A DNA stretch of 64,000 nt from Lindgomyces ingoldianus (lineage: Eukaryota; Ascomycota; Dothideomycetes; Pleosporales; Lindgomycetaceae): assembly GCF_010093535.1 (NCBI RefSeq), contig NW_022985173.1, positions 750,855-814,854 of the forward strand. The letters are read 5' to 3'. The notes beneath the pieces were generated by a model that was not told the origin of the DNA, did not search any database, and saw nothing but the letters and a program-made list of their open reading frames with translations. The translations under genes and the position numbers were made by a program. Shown piece by piece: positions 46,122 to 57,900 of the stretch. The number at the start of each line of letters is the position of its first letter. Within the stretch, counting starts at the first letter, position 1.

Positions 46122-47234
46122 CTATTTCCCTCTGTTAGTCCGGATCCAATAGATGGGGCCGTGAAGCATTACCTCCCAATTTTGAACCGGCAGTGAGTCT
46201 TGCTTCTTAGCCACAAAGCCTTCCTCTAGATCAGCCGGCAGCGACACTGCCTTGATCGACTTCAAGGTGAGCGAGAAGTTCCCTTCCTGGTCACCAAAGA
46301 AACTACACATGTGTCATTAAAGCATTCCCCGGAGGTAGAAGAGAGTACAGAAGTAACGCCGATGACAAATGAGAAGTTTTCAGTCTACCACGAAGCAAAT
46401 TCCTTAGCCTAACTACTCCCTCATTCAAAACCTAAAATGGTTCCAGAAGTCTATGGGAGTTCAACATACCTCCTCATCATGATACTGATTCGCCGTATAT
46501 CCTTTTTGTTGAGCTTGGGCGCATCCTTCTCCTTTCCTCGATACGTTGGCTTGAAGTCCTCCCATGGAATGAAAATGAAAGAACTCTTAGCCGATGCCGC
46601 ATTGGATGAAACTATGAAGTCAAATTCGTAAGAGGTAGTGGCTTGTTCCCTTCCGTCCGCGGGGTTCTTCGGCAGAAGCTCATCTTTCATGATGAAGGTG
46701 TACTTCTTCCCATCTGATCCCCCAAGCTCAATCTTGATGCCGTCGTAATCGGAGAGATCCCAGGATCGGTCATCGCCAGTGGTTCGTTGGCTGGCGAAAC
46801 CGGCACCTCCGAGAGTCTGGATGTCGAGAATGCCATGGAAACTGGCCTTTGACTCTATGCATTCGAGATAGGACTGATTAAATGAGTAGTGAATTCAAAC
46901 AATTGTACTCCGAGAGCTTTGACTCACCTGAGATGTGCCCCCTCGTACTCGATCATCGCTTGCAGTCCAATCTGACTGTTTCCAATCCCTACAAAGCGTT
47001 ATTGAGTGGGACTTTAAGTGCCTGGACACATAACGAAAATAACACAGGACATTCTCAGATGCGAGTGTAGCATTCACACCTGCCGTTAAACTTAGGGAAC
47101 AGACCATAGGGTCAATATATTTAGGTCTTGATTTACAGCGCTGATGATATTGTGCACTTTGGTGTCTGCTAAAACTAAAGAAGGGATATATACTTATCGC
47201 CGCCAAATAGCGTGAGCTCATGCATCTTGCCCAT
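46122..47234 (-). CDS. CIA30-domain protein (complex I intermediate-associated 30-like)
   Basis: Predicted about 228 aa with a jelly-roll CIA30 (NDUFAF1-like) domain covering nearly all of it. Minus-strand exons are 47234-47194, 46988-46928, 46873-46470 and 46302-46122. The start MGKMHELTLFGGDK joins over a 205-nt intron to DWKQSDWTASDDRVRGGTSQ, then SYLECIESKASFHGILDIQ, TLGGAGFASQRTTGDDRSWDLSDYDG, FIPWEDFKPTYRGKE, and MMRSFFGDQEGNFSLTLKSI. These are the family's characteristic blocks. CIA30 proteins aid complex I assembly in mitochondria, but this one starts directly at the domain without a presequence, so a cytosolic role is possible. The C-terminus is uncertain: a GTAATG...CTAACAG intron just before the stop could extend the protein by about 40 residues. 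Confidence 0.82.
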
Positions 47235-47477
47235 GCTACCTCAATTGATGCTGTAAGGATAATACGTTGCTTTCGAAAGTGGAAGTATGTTAGGAGGACG
47301 TTGAACAAAGGAAATATGAAAAGTCCTGTGTTCTAGATCGATGATCTCACTAGTCACTGCCAACTTGGTCTGTGCGCCAAGTTACCTTAAACCTCCAATG
47401 ATGGCCCTTCCAACTTCAACACTTCCATTGTTGACTTCATCAACCGGCCCCCGCTCCCACGATCACAACAGGGGAAA

Positions 47478-48228
47478 ATGGATTTCAGACCTTTGAACAA
47501 GATGGATTCTTCCGACCAGGCGCTTCTGGAGGAGCCATTTAATCCGTTCTACAACATTCTCGGAGTAATGCCCGTGATTGTCAAGCAGTCAGCTCCCTTG
47601 TTCCTTGCGTGCTGAGAACCATATCTGACCACCTATAGGGATAATGAGTACGACCGGGAAGTCTTTCGCGAGAGGCCGCTGTTCGGTGTTCTTCTTTTCG
47701 ACAACAACGCATCCGATGCCAGAGATCATGCCGCGAATGAACGGAGTAAGTTTTAACACCTCTGTAGTTACCTTGAACCTGTTACTAAGCCCTTGGGCAG
47801 CGTTCCTCTCATGGCTTCGATTGTCAGTTTACATGGCCATTGTATCCGTCGCTATAGTAATGTCCTTCCATCTCAAGTCAAAACCCGGTGACATAGGTAA
47901 CTTCCTTTTCCAACACGTCTGCTGCCCCTCTAGCATTCCAGCACGTCACAAACTTCTCCCTCTTACACCTAAAACCATTCGTTCATTAGGCTAAGAAATC
48001 ATAGAAAAGAGAATAGCTCTCCCAGTTGGGATCGTATTCTGGCTGCTCGCCGTGGCTTGCCTCATGTCGGGTCTAGCCAATTATATTCGAACCGTGACAA
48101 GGTACAGTAGACGGGCTGCGCTAGTTCAGGCGGGATGGAAGACACAAGTAGTGTTCACAGTAGTTGCAACGGCCATTGTGGCAGCTTGCGTTCTGTTCCT
48201 CTCGACGAATGCACAAAGCAGTCGGTAG
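47478..48228 (+). CDS. DUF202-domain small membrane protein
   Basis: Predicted 178 aa with three C-terminal membrane spans. Exons are 47478-47587, 47639-47745, 47801-47896 and 48005-48228. The DUF202 signature appears as ANERTFLSWLRLSVYMAIVSVAIVMSFHLK, where RTFLSWLR leads into TM1. The second span is ALPVGIVFWLLAVACLMSG, followed by NYIRTVTRYSRRAALVQAGWKTQ, and the third is VFTVVATAIVAACVLFLSTNA. The N-terminus is soluble (FNPFYNILG ... LLFDNNASDARDH). Fungal homologs of this length are widespread; yeast members of the broader DUF202 group include vacuolar transporter chaperone subunits (VTC1-like). The function of this branch is not established. It diverges from the CIA30-domain gene, with ATGs 243 bp apart. 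Confidence 0.85.
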
Positions 48229-48402
48229 AGGTGTGCCTTATTTGGATACTCCTAATGCATCGTGACACCATCTACTTGAGCATCATTCATGACGTTACGT
48301 CCATTCCCTCAACATTGTCTTCTCCCGTAAAGCCGTCAATCCATGTTGAGAGTCGCGTGTTCGTCCTAAATAAGAAACTCAATGCAGAAATACAACCTAA
48401 TT

Positions 48403-49410
48403 TCAATCTGCTTCAAGGACAGCCCAGGTCTGATCATCGACAGTGGTGTATATGAGACCACCAGTCAGCAATTCGTCGCCAGCTCTTGCTACATCAACAA
48501 TCTCTGCACGTAGACTTGCCGCAATTTCCTGTTGATGAAGGCCCTCGTTCGTCTGTGGTGCGACCCTCATATGATTGTACACCTTCCGTGCCATTGCCGA
48601 ATATGCTGACAAGTTCTCTCCACCCATTGCGCTAGCGTAACTGCTAGCCGTGGTCTGTTCCTGGCCTTGTGCACCATTCATAGCAGTGCCTGCCACGCCT
48701 GCTGCGCCTGCTGCGCCCCCAGGTGGACCCCGCGTGAAGTACAAATGCACGACTGTGGCTTCAAGGAGATGGTATGAGACCTCGTTGAAATCTTCAACGG
48801 GGCGAATGATGTGTGCGCCGACATGCTTCTTGTTGTTGAAGCACCTCGGCTTGCCCCATACCCTGCAGTATGCATTTTCCACGAGCTTAGGTTTGCTGGA
48901 ATCGGGCTGCTTCAAGTCGTCGCTGTCAACCCAAAGCTTCACTTCAATGCTGCCGGTACCGTCATCGAGTTTATAAGTAATATTCGTGGTTTGACTTGAG
49001 ATGTTCCGGATTTGTCCGACGAAGGTGAGCTATAGCAGTGGATCAGCGTAGGGTAGGAAAAGGCATGAGGAGGTATGATTATTTACTTGCGCGATAGGGG
49101 TTCCGTCGATTTTGAAGATTTCATCTGTTGGTTGCTGCGCATCGAGAATCTGCTTGATGGTGACAGGTCGGAGAGAGTCTTGAGAAAAGTCCTTTCCAGA
49201 AATGTTAGCAGCCTTTTAGATCATACAGCTTAGGTAACAAGCATACCCGTCGTCCGCTAGGGCTTGTCTGGCTGCCGTCGCCGGGGATGAAGCCGCCGCC
49301 GCCCGCTCCACCGCCAGTTCCGTACGATGTGTAGGACGTGTCGTAGTTGTTGTAACCTAGGCTGTTAGCACAGTAGGGTCATTTAAGCGCCCAGGGAAAG
49401 ACGTACTCAT
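48403..49410 (-). CDS. RFA2: replication protein A 32-kDa subunit (RPA2/RFA2)
   Basis: Middle subunit of the heterotrimeric single-stranded DNA-binding complex used in replication, repair and recombination; nuclear. Predicted 281 aa; minus-strand exons 49410-49407, 49356-49247, 49191-49087 and 49029-48403. The four-base first exon joins to give MSYNNYDTSY, the Gly/Ser/Tyr-rich phosphorylation-type N-terminus (YGTGGGAGGGGF). The OB fold follows: VTIKQILDAQQPTDEIFKIDG, LTFVGQIRNISSQTTNITYKLDDGTGSIEVKLW, YCRVWGKPRCFNNKKHVGAHIIRPVEDFNEVSYHLLE. A Gly/Ala-rich linker (GGAAGAAGVAGT) leads to the C-terminal winged helix (TNEGLHQQEIAASL). All match eukaryotic RPA32 in order and length. It shares a 292-bp divergent promoter with DBP10. 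Confidence 0.95.
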
Positions 49411-49701
49411 TGTCCTGCAACTATACGTCGTCCAGGTGGAGGTACGCGGAGAGGGTGATTATGGTGTTGAGGTCGCCGCAATCGGGTGGAAGACGCGACA
49501 TGAGACGCGCTCAAATCGCAGAACGCAATCTCGATTGCACGTGGGCATGCCAAGACTCGGAATGGTTGGTCCGAGCTTCTGAAACCTTGAAATTTCCATG
49601 CGCAGATGATCCTAACCTCGAGCATCAACCACTGCGAAAGCCGAGGGCGCGAGTGACCTTATACGAGTGTCAGCCCATATTCTGTCGTCTTGAAATCGAC
49701 C

Positions 49702-52524
49702 ATGGCTCCTCGAGCGAGCTCTCCGGCTCTGTCGGAGAACGAATTCGACATATCGAACGCTCTTTTTGGCTGCGATGATGTCCTGGGGAAGGAGAACGGG
49801 CTTGAAATCGATATTGGGATTAATTTGAGCCCTGGAGAAGAAGGCGGCTCAGACGATGAGGCTTTTATTGCCGCTCACCAAGCAGCTTCAAACCGCAAAG
49901 CTTCCAATTTAAAGGGCAAGACGGTCAAGAAAGGCGGAGGATTCCAAGCAATGGGGTTGAACACCGCACTCCTCAAATCCATCACAAGAAAGGGCTTCTC
50001 AATACCCACCCCTATTCAGCGCAAAGCAATCCCGCTCGTTCTCGATGGTCAAGATGTTGTGGGCATGGCTAGAACTGGTTCTGGAAAGACGGCGGCTTTC
50101 GTGATCCCAATGATCGAAAAACTGAAAGCGCATAGTGCTAAAGTTGGAGCTCGTGGAATCGTTCTTTCCCCTTCACGGGAACTTGCACTCCAGACTTTGA
50201 AGGTCGTGAAGGAGCTAGGAAGGGGAGCTGATCTAAGAACGATACTCCTAGTTGGAGGAGACAGCTTAGAAGACCGTATGGATATCAGACTCTACACACA
50301 AATTTTCAAGGTGCTAATCTTCGATAAAGAGTTCAGCTCAATGACGACAAACCCCGACATCATCATTGCAACGCCAGGACGATTCCTCCATCTCAAAGTT
50401 GAGATGGGCTTAGATCTGAGTTCTGTGCGGTACATTGTATTTGACGAGGCCGACCGTCTATTCGAGATGGGCTTTGCAGCGCAACTATCTGAGATCCTCC
50501 ACGCCTTGCCTACCACTAGGCAAACCCTTTTGTTCTCCGCAACCCTTCCTAAATCTCTTGTTGAGTTCGCAAGAGCAGGTCTTCAAGAACCGAAGCTGAT
50601 TCGGCTGGACGCGGAGTCTAAGATCTCTCCCGACTTGGAGAACGCTTTCTTCACTGTCAAGAGTGCGGATCGTGATGGTGCCTTGCTACATATCCTAGAA
50701 AAAGTCATTAAGATGCCGGTGGGAGAGACAGAAGTGTCGCAAACTGTGAAGGAAAGAGGGCAGAAACGCGACAACATCAAGAAACGGAAAAGAGCACCTG
50801 AAGAATCAAGAACAGTTGATTCTCCGACTGCCCATTCGACGGTCATATTCGCTGCAACGAAGCATCGTGTAGAGTACCTCTCGAGCCTTCTACGAGTTGC
50901 GGGTTACTCTGTATCCTATGGTAGGCACATGTCCTTCTAGGTAGGGTAAATATGTTAACGAACCTCAGTGTACGGAAATCTGGATCAAACGGCCCGAAAA
51001 CTGCAAGTCCAGGACTTTAGAGCTGGAATAACTAACATTCTGGTCGTCACTGATGTTGCAGCTAGAGGTATCGATCTCCCAGCGCTAGCTAATGTGATAA
51101 ACTACGATTTCCCATCGCAGCCCAAGATCTTCGTGCATCGAGTGGGACGGACCGCCCGAGCGGGGCGCAAGGGTTGGAGCTACAGTCTCATCCGGCATTC
51201 CGACGTCGCCTATTTGATAGACTTACAGCTTTTTCTCAGCAAAAAACTTGTCTTTAACAGAGGATCAGTCGAGACCCCAAATTTTGTCCAGGATATCGTT
51301 GTTGGGAGCCTGGTACAAGATCAGCTGGAACCTGCAGCGGAGTTGGTCACAAAGTTGGTGGGTGAGGACCCAGACCTCGCTACTCTTCAAGATGTGGCAG
51401 CTAAAGGCGAGAGCCAATACATGAGGACACGAAATTCCGCCTCCAGTGAGTCGGTCAAGCGGGCTAAACAGTTACTAGCCTCTCGGAGTCTTTCGGCCAC
51501 GCACTTGCTCTTCAACGATGACAAACATGACACTTCATTGGAGAGAGAAAAAATGTTGGCAAAAGTCAGCTCATTCAGGCCCGCTGAAACAGTGTTTGAG
51601 ATTGGCAAGCGTAGTAGCGGCGGTGAAGCAGCCGAAATCATGCGCAAGAGACGACAGCAAATCGATAACAAGAGACACAAGCAGGCAAAGGAGTCCCCAC
51701 CAGACTACCCCACCCCGGATCAGCCGATCATACTGCCTGACACCACGGAAGATGTTGATATTGATACACCGGATAACGCACGGGAAATTGCAGATTCGGA
51801 GTCCGCATCTGATTCTGATGAGCTAGAAGTTTCCTTTTCTCAGCCAACATCGCGTGCGTCAGCGTTAGGCGATTGGGAGAACTCCGAATACTTCATGTCC
51901 TATACCCCGAAGGGCGCGAATCAGGCAGAGGACCGCGCGTATGGCGTACATTCTGGTTCATACAATACTGCACGCCAAAATTCAAACTTTGTGGAAGCTG
52001 CAAGAGGTGCGCAGATGGATCTTACAAACGACGAGATTCGCGGGTTTGCAGAGCCTAGCAAAGCTCGAGGGATGCGCTGGGACAAGAAAAGCAAAAAGTA
52101 TGTGGCAAGAGTAAACGACGAGGATGGGTCCAAAGGCGTGAAAATGGTACGAGGAGAGAGTGGACTGAAAATTGCCGCAAGTTTCCGTAGCGGGCGATTC
52201 GATGAATGGCGGAAGTCAAACAAAATTGATCGCCTACCGCGCACTGGTGAGATGGAGGCAGTGGGTAAGCCTGTGCCTCGCAATGGAGGCCGTTCCTTCA
52301 AGCACAGAGCAGAGAAGGCACCCAAGGAGGCAGATCGATATCGCGATGACTATCACGTGCAGAAAAAGAGAGTTGAGGAGGCCAAGCAGAATCGAATCGG
52401 CAAATTCAAAGACGGCGGCGCTAAGAACGAGTTGAAGGGTATTGATGATGTCCGGAAGCAACGAAAGCTCCAGGAGAGGCGGCGTGACAAGAACGCCAGG
52501 CCGTCCAAAAAGAGAAAACTGTAG
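49702..52524 (+). CDS. DBP10: DEAD-box ATP-dependent RNA helicase DBP10
   Basis: Nucleolar helicase required for 60S ribosomal subunit assembly (pre-25S rRNA). Predicted 906 aa; exons 49702-50275, 50330-50920 and 50969-52524. Motifs in order: Q motif GFSIPTPIQ, motif I ARTGSGKT, Ia SPSRELA, Ib TPGR, II DEAD ([13 protein letters not shown]), III SAT, then [21 protein letters not shown] and [10 protein letters not shown]. The DBP10-specific tail is present, including [15 protein letters not shown] and [12 protein letters not shown]. The end is basic ([14 protein letters not shown]), a likely nucleolar signal. The first intron (50276-50329) is 54 nt and stop-free, so the unspliced frame is also open. 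It was assigned because removing it restores [18 protein letters not shown], the conserved family sequence. Confidence 0.95.
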
Positions 52525-55500
52525 ATAATGGCAAGTGGAGGTTGAGGTTTGCTTCTATAAGAACATCGCCGATGTGAAACAAGTCACCAAATTGTCGATT
52601 GTCTCCACAAATAACGCAGCATCGGGGTCTGCTCCGGGGTCGAATGTCTAGATCCCCTTCATGCCTTTCTTCTCCAGCAAAGTGATTAACGGATCAAGTC
52701 CTCCCTGTCAATATTTCGTGATGGGCGTCACCATCAAGCGTCACCATGGAGTATTTACCCAAGCACTTGGTGCGGTCGATGCGAGACTAATTGTGATAGA
52801 CGAGGTGCATCTCAACTTGTAGCGTGAGGGCGACGGGCTTTTATTGATGTCGGGTAGATTAGACACTTGACAGGCGACCGCGTATTGAGTGACAGCCCCA
52901 ATATATTAGCATATTGGTACCAAGATTCTAGCTAGGGAAAGGCTGGCAGCATTGCCAGATTGGTAACAAGGAGAAAGCAGCGCCACAAGCTGCCTCTGAT
53001 TACGTCTGTTTTGCCATCTTGTACATGCCTAGACCGTTCAACGACGTACCGGCTAACTTGTAACGAGATCAGAGTGAAGCATAAACCCTGTTTCGCTCCT
53101 TCGTGTGCGTCTGCATGCAGTAAAAGAAAACCCCGACCAGGCATCAGGGGTTTTTGGTAAGCGATATTTGCAAAGAGCACATGGCGAGGTGCGCACGTCA
53201 TCGCAGGAGATTTTTGACGATTCAAATTCACCCGAACGAAATAATCCGCACTATCCAGATCTATCTCCCTTTGCGGCCAACCCGGGATCAGCCGGTCCTG
53301 GCGATGTGACTTTATTGCCTGCTGCGTGGCTGCTCTCAACACCATTCCGGTTGGGGACAAGGCCAAAAGTGGACTACGTCCTTCTCGAAAACGCCACAAG
53401 TTTGTTCTGGGCAGCCAAGAAAAGGCTGCAGCAACGCCGTTTTCACCCCTCTGGGCATTGCAGGGTCTCCCTGCTGGAGCGTACTCGAGGAACACCGGGC
53501 TCTTATATTGTTGTTCTCGCTGTGTCACGCGCTGATTTCCTTCGAGGAGCCTAGAGCGTCTCTTCAAGAAGCTGATTCAGGCGCCACTGTAGGACAAGAG
53601 GATCAATGGAGACAGTGCAATCTTATTTACACGTGGGCGAGGCATAAACAACAAATCTTAATAGACTCGACATCCCATGAATCGTCTAATGAATTTAGCA
53701 TGGTTTGCAAAAGTCAATTCAAGCGAGGTCAATATTACATGACATCCGACAGCGTACTGTACAAACGGATTCTGGCGACTTTGAAAGCTTGGCCTGTCTA
53801 GTCCGACTCACATGTTTTCGTAAGTTGGAGTTTGGTTAGAGTTCTCCCTGAAAGTGTGCTACACCGAGGAAGCTAAGCAGGCCGTCGATTCCCTTACCTT
53901 AACGCTACCTCCGGAAACGTCTCGCTCCGCTGTCCATCATGCGATTTGTCCGGTCTACGGGATCCTTCGAGGCTGGCGCATGATTCTTTACGGGTGTTGC
54001 AAACCAGGAACCGCAGCAACGGATGTCAAGATGAACGCCAGAGAGAGCAACACGTCAGGACAACATCGACAGCTGGCGGGCTTTGTTGGAAAACCAACAA
54101 GGCTGCCTGCTCGGGCCGCACCCAGTCGCATATCGAGAATGGTCCCACGACGGGCATGCCGCATGCATGCAAGGATCTGGCTGCCCATGTTGGAGGATGG
54201 CCAGGGTTTCTTTCAATAATGACAACCCCCGGTCACGCTACTTTTGGCACAACGTGTCAAATGCCCAGGAACCAGTTCGCAGATCCCGCGGTTGAATCAC
54301 CCGTAACCTTTGTGTCCCCAGTTAATTAATCCTGGATTGCGGAATCGGGATTCGCAAAGAGCGGCTGGGGATCCAAAAATGATTCAGGAGGGAAGGATCA
54401 GCCCTGCACGACGGCTGCATGCAGTGCGTAGAGGGTGTTTCGGAGGAGAATAGCAGCTTGTTGAAGTCGTCTCCAAACAAAATCACACTGAGCAGTGTCA
54501 CTGCTGCAAAGACTCTCTAGGAAGGAACTTTTTCCCAATTCCCGAGAACAGGGCGCTGGGCAAGCCGTTGGCCGTGGAGGTACAGCATGGAACGACGTCG
54601 CTATAGGCTCATTTACCGGGTGGCCTCTATTGTGGCCTCGCTTGATCGTGTCGAGAGATGAGCCAATAAATGGGGCGTATAATACCTTCTGTTATTGTCA
54701 ATATTTCCGCTGCCATTTTTGGATCAGGATCCTTTAAAGGCTAAATTCCTGGATTTTGTAGGCCGACCGTGGATGGTAATAAAGTTCCGCACACTGGGAT
54801 CACTGCCGCCTCGGTCGGAGTCGGACAGCATAATCGTACGTAGGGATGAGCAGGCGCAAATTGGCTCGAGAGCAAGCACCGGAGGAAAACTGGCACGTTT
54901 TTCTACGGACTTTGTCTGCCTACCATATTCCTCCTTTGTGCGAAGCGGGCGTTCCGCCGGCAGACTCAGCTTACAGGACCGGAGATTCTGAGGGCGCGGG
55001 CTTGGCGAGTTGGTTGCCATTCAAGAAGAAACGCTCCTGCAAGCCATGTTTCTTATTTCTTTGTCTTTCCCAGAGTGCAAGACAGCAAAAGTACTTAAGC
55101 GCGGGGGCGACGGAGTGCTGTGCAACCCACTGCCGTTTTCAAGCTCCAAAAGTGGGCGGTCAGAAAGTCCGCTGTTGAATGGAGGATGCATGTGAGGGAA
55201 GAGCAGAGTTGGGATATGCCAAATTATGGTGACAGGCCCTGCACATCATGCGCAATACAGTACAACAATATTCGCCATGAGCTATTCTTAACCTGCGTCA
55301 ATATAATCGACCCCTCGAGCCTCAGCAGCGGGTTATCATATCAAATCACGGGGTTCGCTTGGGATAGGCTGCCGCCATTCCGAATTCAAGCTTCTGACCT
55401 GGAATCGTGGAGAGTTGCGCCCCGATCACTTCCGTTGCGCAAGGCCCCGACTTGCCCTCGTACGGGCAGATTTCGTAAATATCATGGCTATCCATATTTG

Positions 55501-57900
55501 CTCACTATCATTAATTCTATTGGGAATGGATTGGAGGTTCGCGTCGCGCATCCGTTCTCGTCACCTGCATCTATTATTCAACTATCGAATTCACCCCATA
55601 TCTACAGCAATATATGTGGCACATTTGCAGGCGTCAGGGCGCCGGCTCCGCTTTTCAGGGCTTTCTCACACATGAATCATTCCAATCTCCGTAGTGTTTT
55701 CGGACGTTTTTGAAGATCATCGACGGCAGCAGCCAGGATCGATAGCAGCCAGGGCCGGAGCATTTTTTGGGCGAGATTGCCGTCTGCTCAATGCACGAAG
55801 GCCACCAGGGCTCCAGCAGGCGTCGATATAACGGTTGGCTGGTTTTGGATTTCATCAACAGCCGGCAGCGCGCTGCTGGGACTAATGGGGTGGAGATTGG
55901 ACGCCACCAGCCTAGTGCATTAATCCTCAAGCATTTCCGAGAGCGCTGTCTTGCGGGGTTTTGGACGCGAGGGCAGGATCATCTGACTGCAGCGAGTCCG
56001 TTGTTTGACGGACGCTGGAAGGAAGGATCAAGTGGACAGCCATTCGAGTCCCAGGACTCAGTGGACGCTTCGGCATCCATCGCGCTCCCCGAAGCTGTGG
56101 AGATGGCACTGGGTCCAAAGGGGACGGGCGCCCTGATATGCAGCTAGCCCGCTCAACTTGCGTTTCTTTATCCAAACGGCACAGGCAGTGGTCTGCCAAG
56201 ATCCATCACCTGCATGGGTCAGGATGGTCTGGAAGAACTGGCGCCGCCATGTGGCTCAGCTGCGCTGATGGGATGATAGGACGGGGGGTTCTGCAACAAA
56301 GAGAATTTACGTTTCAGGCGTGCGCAACTGCGGACGCATACGGTATGACATGCGGCTGCCGCCGGGCGTCGTCTGTCCACTGAGGCCCGAGAGTCGCCAG
56401 CGGCCTTCTGGCGGCGCACTGCCAATAGCGAGCACAGCAATCTGTATCGACTGCGGGCGATCTGGCGACTGGTCGGCCGCAACAGGAGGTGGACATGTCG
56501 TCAAGCCCTTTCCGCAGGGCGGCGTCGATCAGAGCGGTGGCTGCAGCGACGTCGCCATCAGCTGTGTGGCCGCTAGTGGTGCTCTCTGGCGAGGGCATGT
56601 CCGCTATGCCTACACGCCCGCTGTCGAGACCCTGAAAGGCTCCCGCGGCGAGGTTCTGAGTCTGCTGCCCCGCGACCTTCGCAGGCGCGGCGTGCAGTCT
56701 GCAAGAGCTTGGGAGTGTGAGCGGTGATCCGTGGGCGTTGGGTCCGCCGGCGTGGTGGTCGCGTTGGCGTCGCCCAGTCTTGCATCTTGCGCCAGAAGCC
56801 AGGCCGGGAGCGCGAATGACAAGCGTGGTCCATCGCAGCGGGCCTGTCAGTGGGAGCCACATTTCGCAATTTGCTGCGGGCCTGCTATTGCCAACCCTAT
56901 TCGTTCCTATCGGGGAACGAACCGGGCGATCAAAAGGAAACGCGCCCAGCCCGAAGCAGCACGCAGCCAGCTTTGTCGTCGTCGGCGGCGGTCTCAAGTA
57001 CGCCATCAGTATAGGAGCGAGTAGCGGAAGGAGTGAATTGTGAGAAGGCATCGGTTCTGACAGGGCTGCCAGGCGAGCACTCGGTGGTCGTCAGTCCTCC
57101 ACCCCGGTCCCATGTCTCTCTCCGCGCCGGCGACAGGGTGCATGCTAAGCCATGCTCCCGCGGCTGCACTCGACCGTCTGGGACAGCAGCGGGCTGGCTC
57201 TCTCAAAGAACGATCAGCCGAACGAGGCCAGCATGTCCTCGCCGACGTGCAGCCTTCCCTTGCTCTCCCATGCTTCCCATAGCCCGGGGCTCTGTGTGGC
57301 CCCGAGGGGTCATGGATGGCTGTCATCCACCATCTGCAGGTGTAAGCAAGGATGCCAGAGGAGATCTGTGAGCAGACTGCTGAGAAGCGATCGAGTTATT
57401 ACTGGAGGATCTCCGCCGAGCTAGCTGTGGTCCTCCTCTACCTTCCTGCGTCGTGTGCTCTTCGCACGCACCGCATTGGCTCCGTCATCCTCACCACCTT
57501 CGACTTTCTCCGACCCCTCTGCCTACTGCCCCGGCCACGCAGAACAGAACGAGCTGTGGCTCCACGCCTCGAGCCCGCGATTCCTCGTCACTCCTGAGCA
57601 GAGCCGAATGCTCAAGCTGGCCAACGACTGGCAACGGGTAGCTAGCGACTGGATGACTTGAAAAGCAATATCAAAAAGGTAGGCCGTTGTTCGAGACTCT
57701 TATACGCACGTTTATTTTGCACCCCTGCATCCTTTCGGACTTCGTTTTTCTAAACCTGACCCTCTGTAACTCCGTAAGGGGAATAACATGTAAAGTACGT
57801 AGTGCTGCCCTGCCACTGTCCTGGATTGAGCGTTTCCTGCTGTTTGCCGCCGTTCGTCGTGGTTTGCCTCTTGTCGATCGTGGACTCACCTGAACCCGAC
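52525..57900. other. 5.4-kb gene-poor region upstream of Zn2Cys6/PAS-like gene
   Basis: The largest space without a supportable gene. Many short overlapping frames occur on both strands, especially in the GC-rich part (55.6-57.6 kb), but none has domains or consistent exon structure. At 52770-52820 a fragment reads DARLIVIDEVHLNL followed by a stop; it resembles helicase motif II (DEVH/DEAH) of RecQ-like telomeric or transposon helicases, so a relic is possible. The region just before 57901 is the promoter and 5' leader of the regulator. Non-coding transcripts are possible but cannot be shown. Confidence 0.45.

Noticed and set aside
56314..57051. 245-codon minus-strand frame in the 5.4-kb gene-poor region
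   Set aside because: Mirrors several plus-strand frames in GC-rich sequence and has no domain or supporting splice structure.
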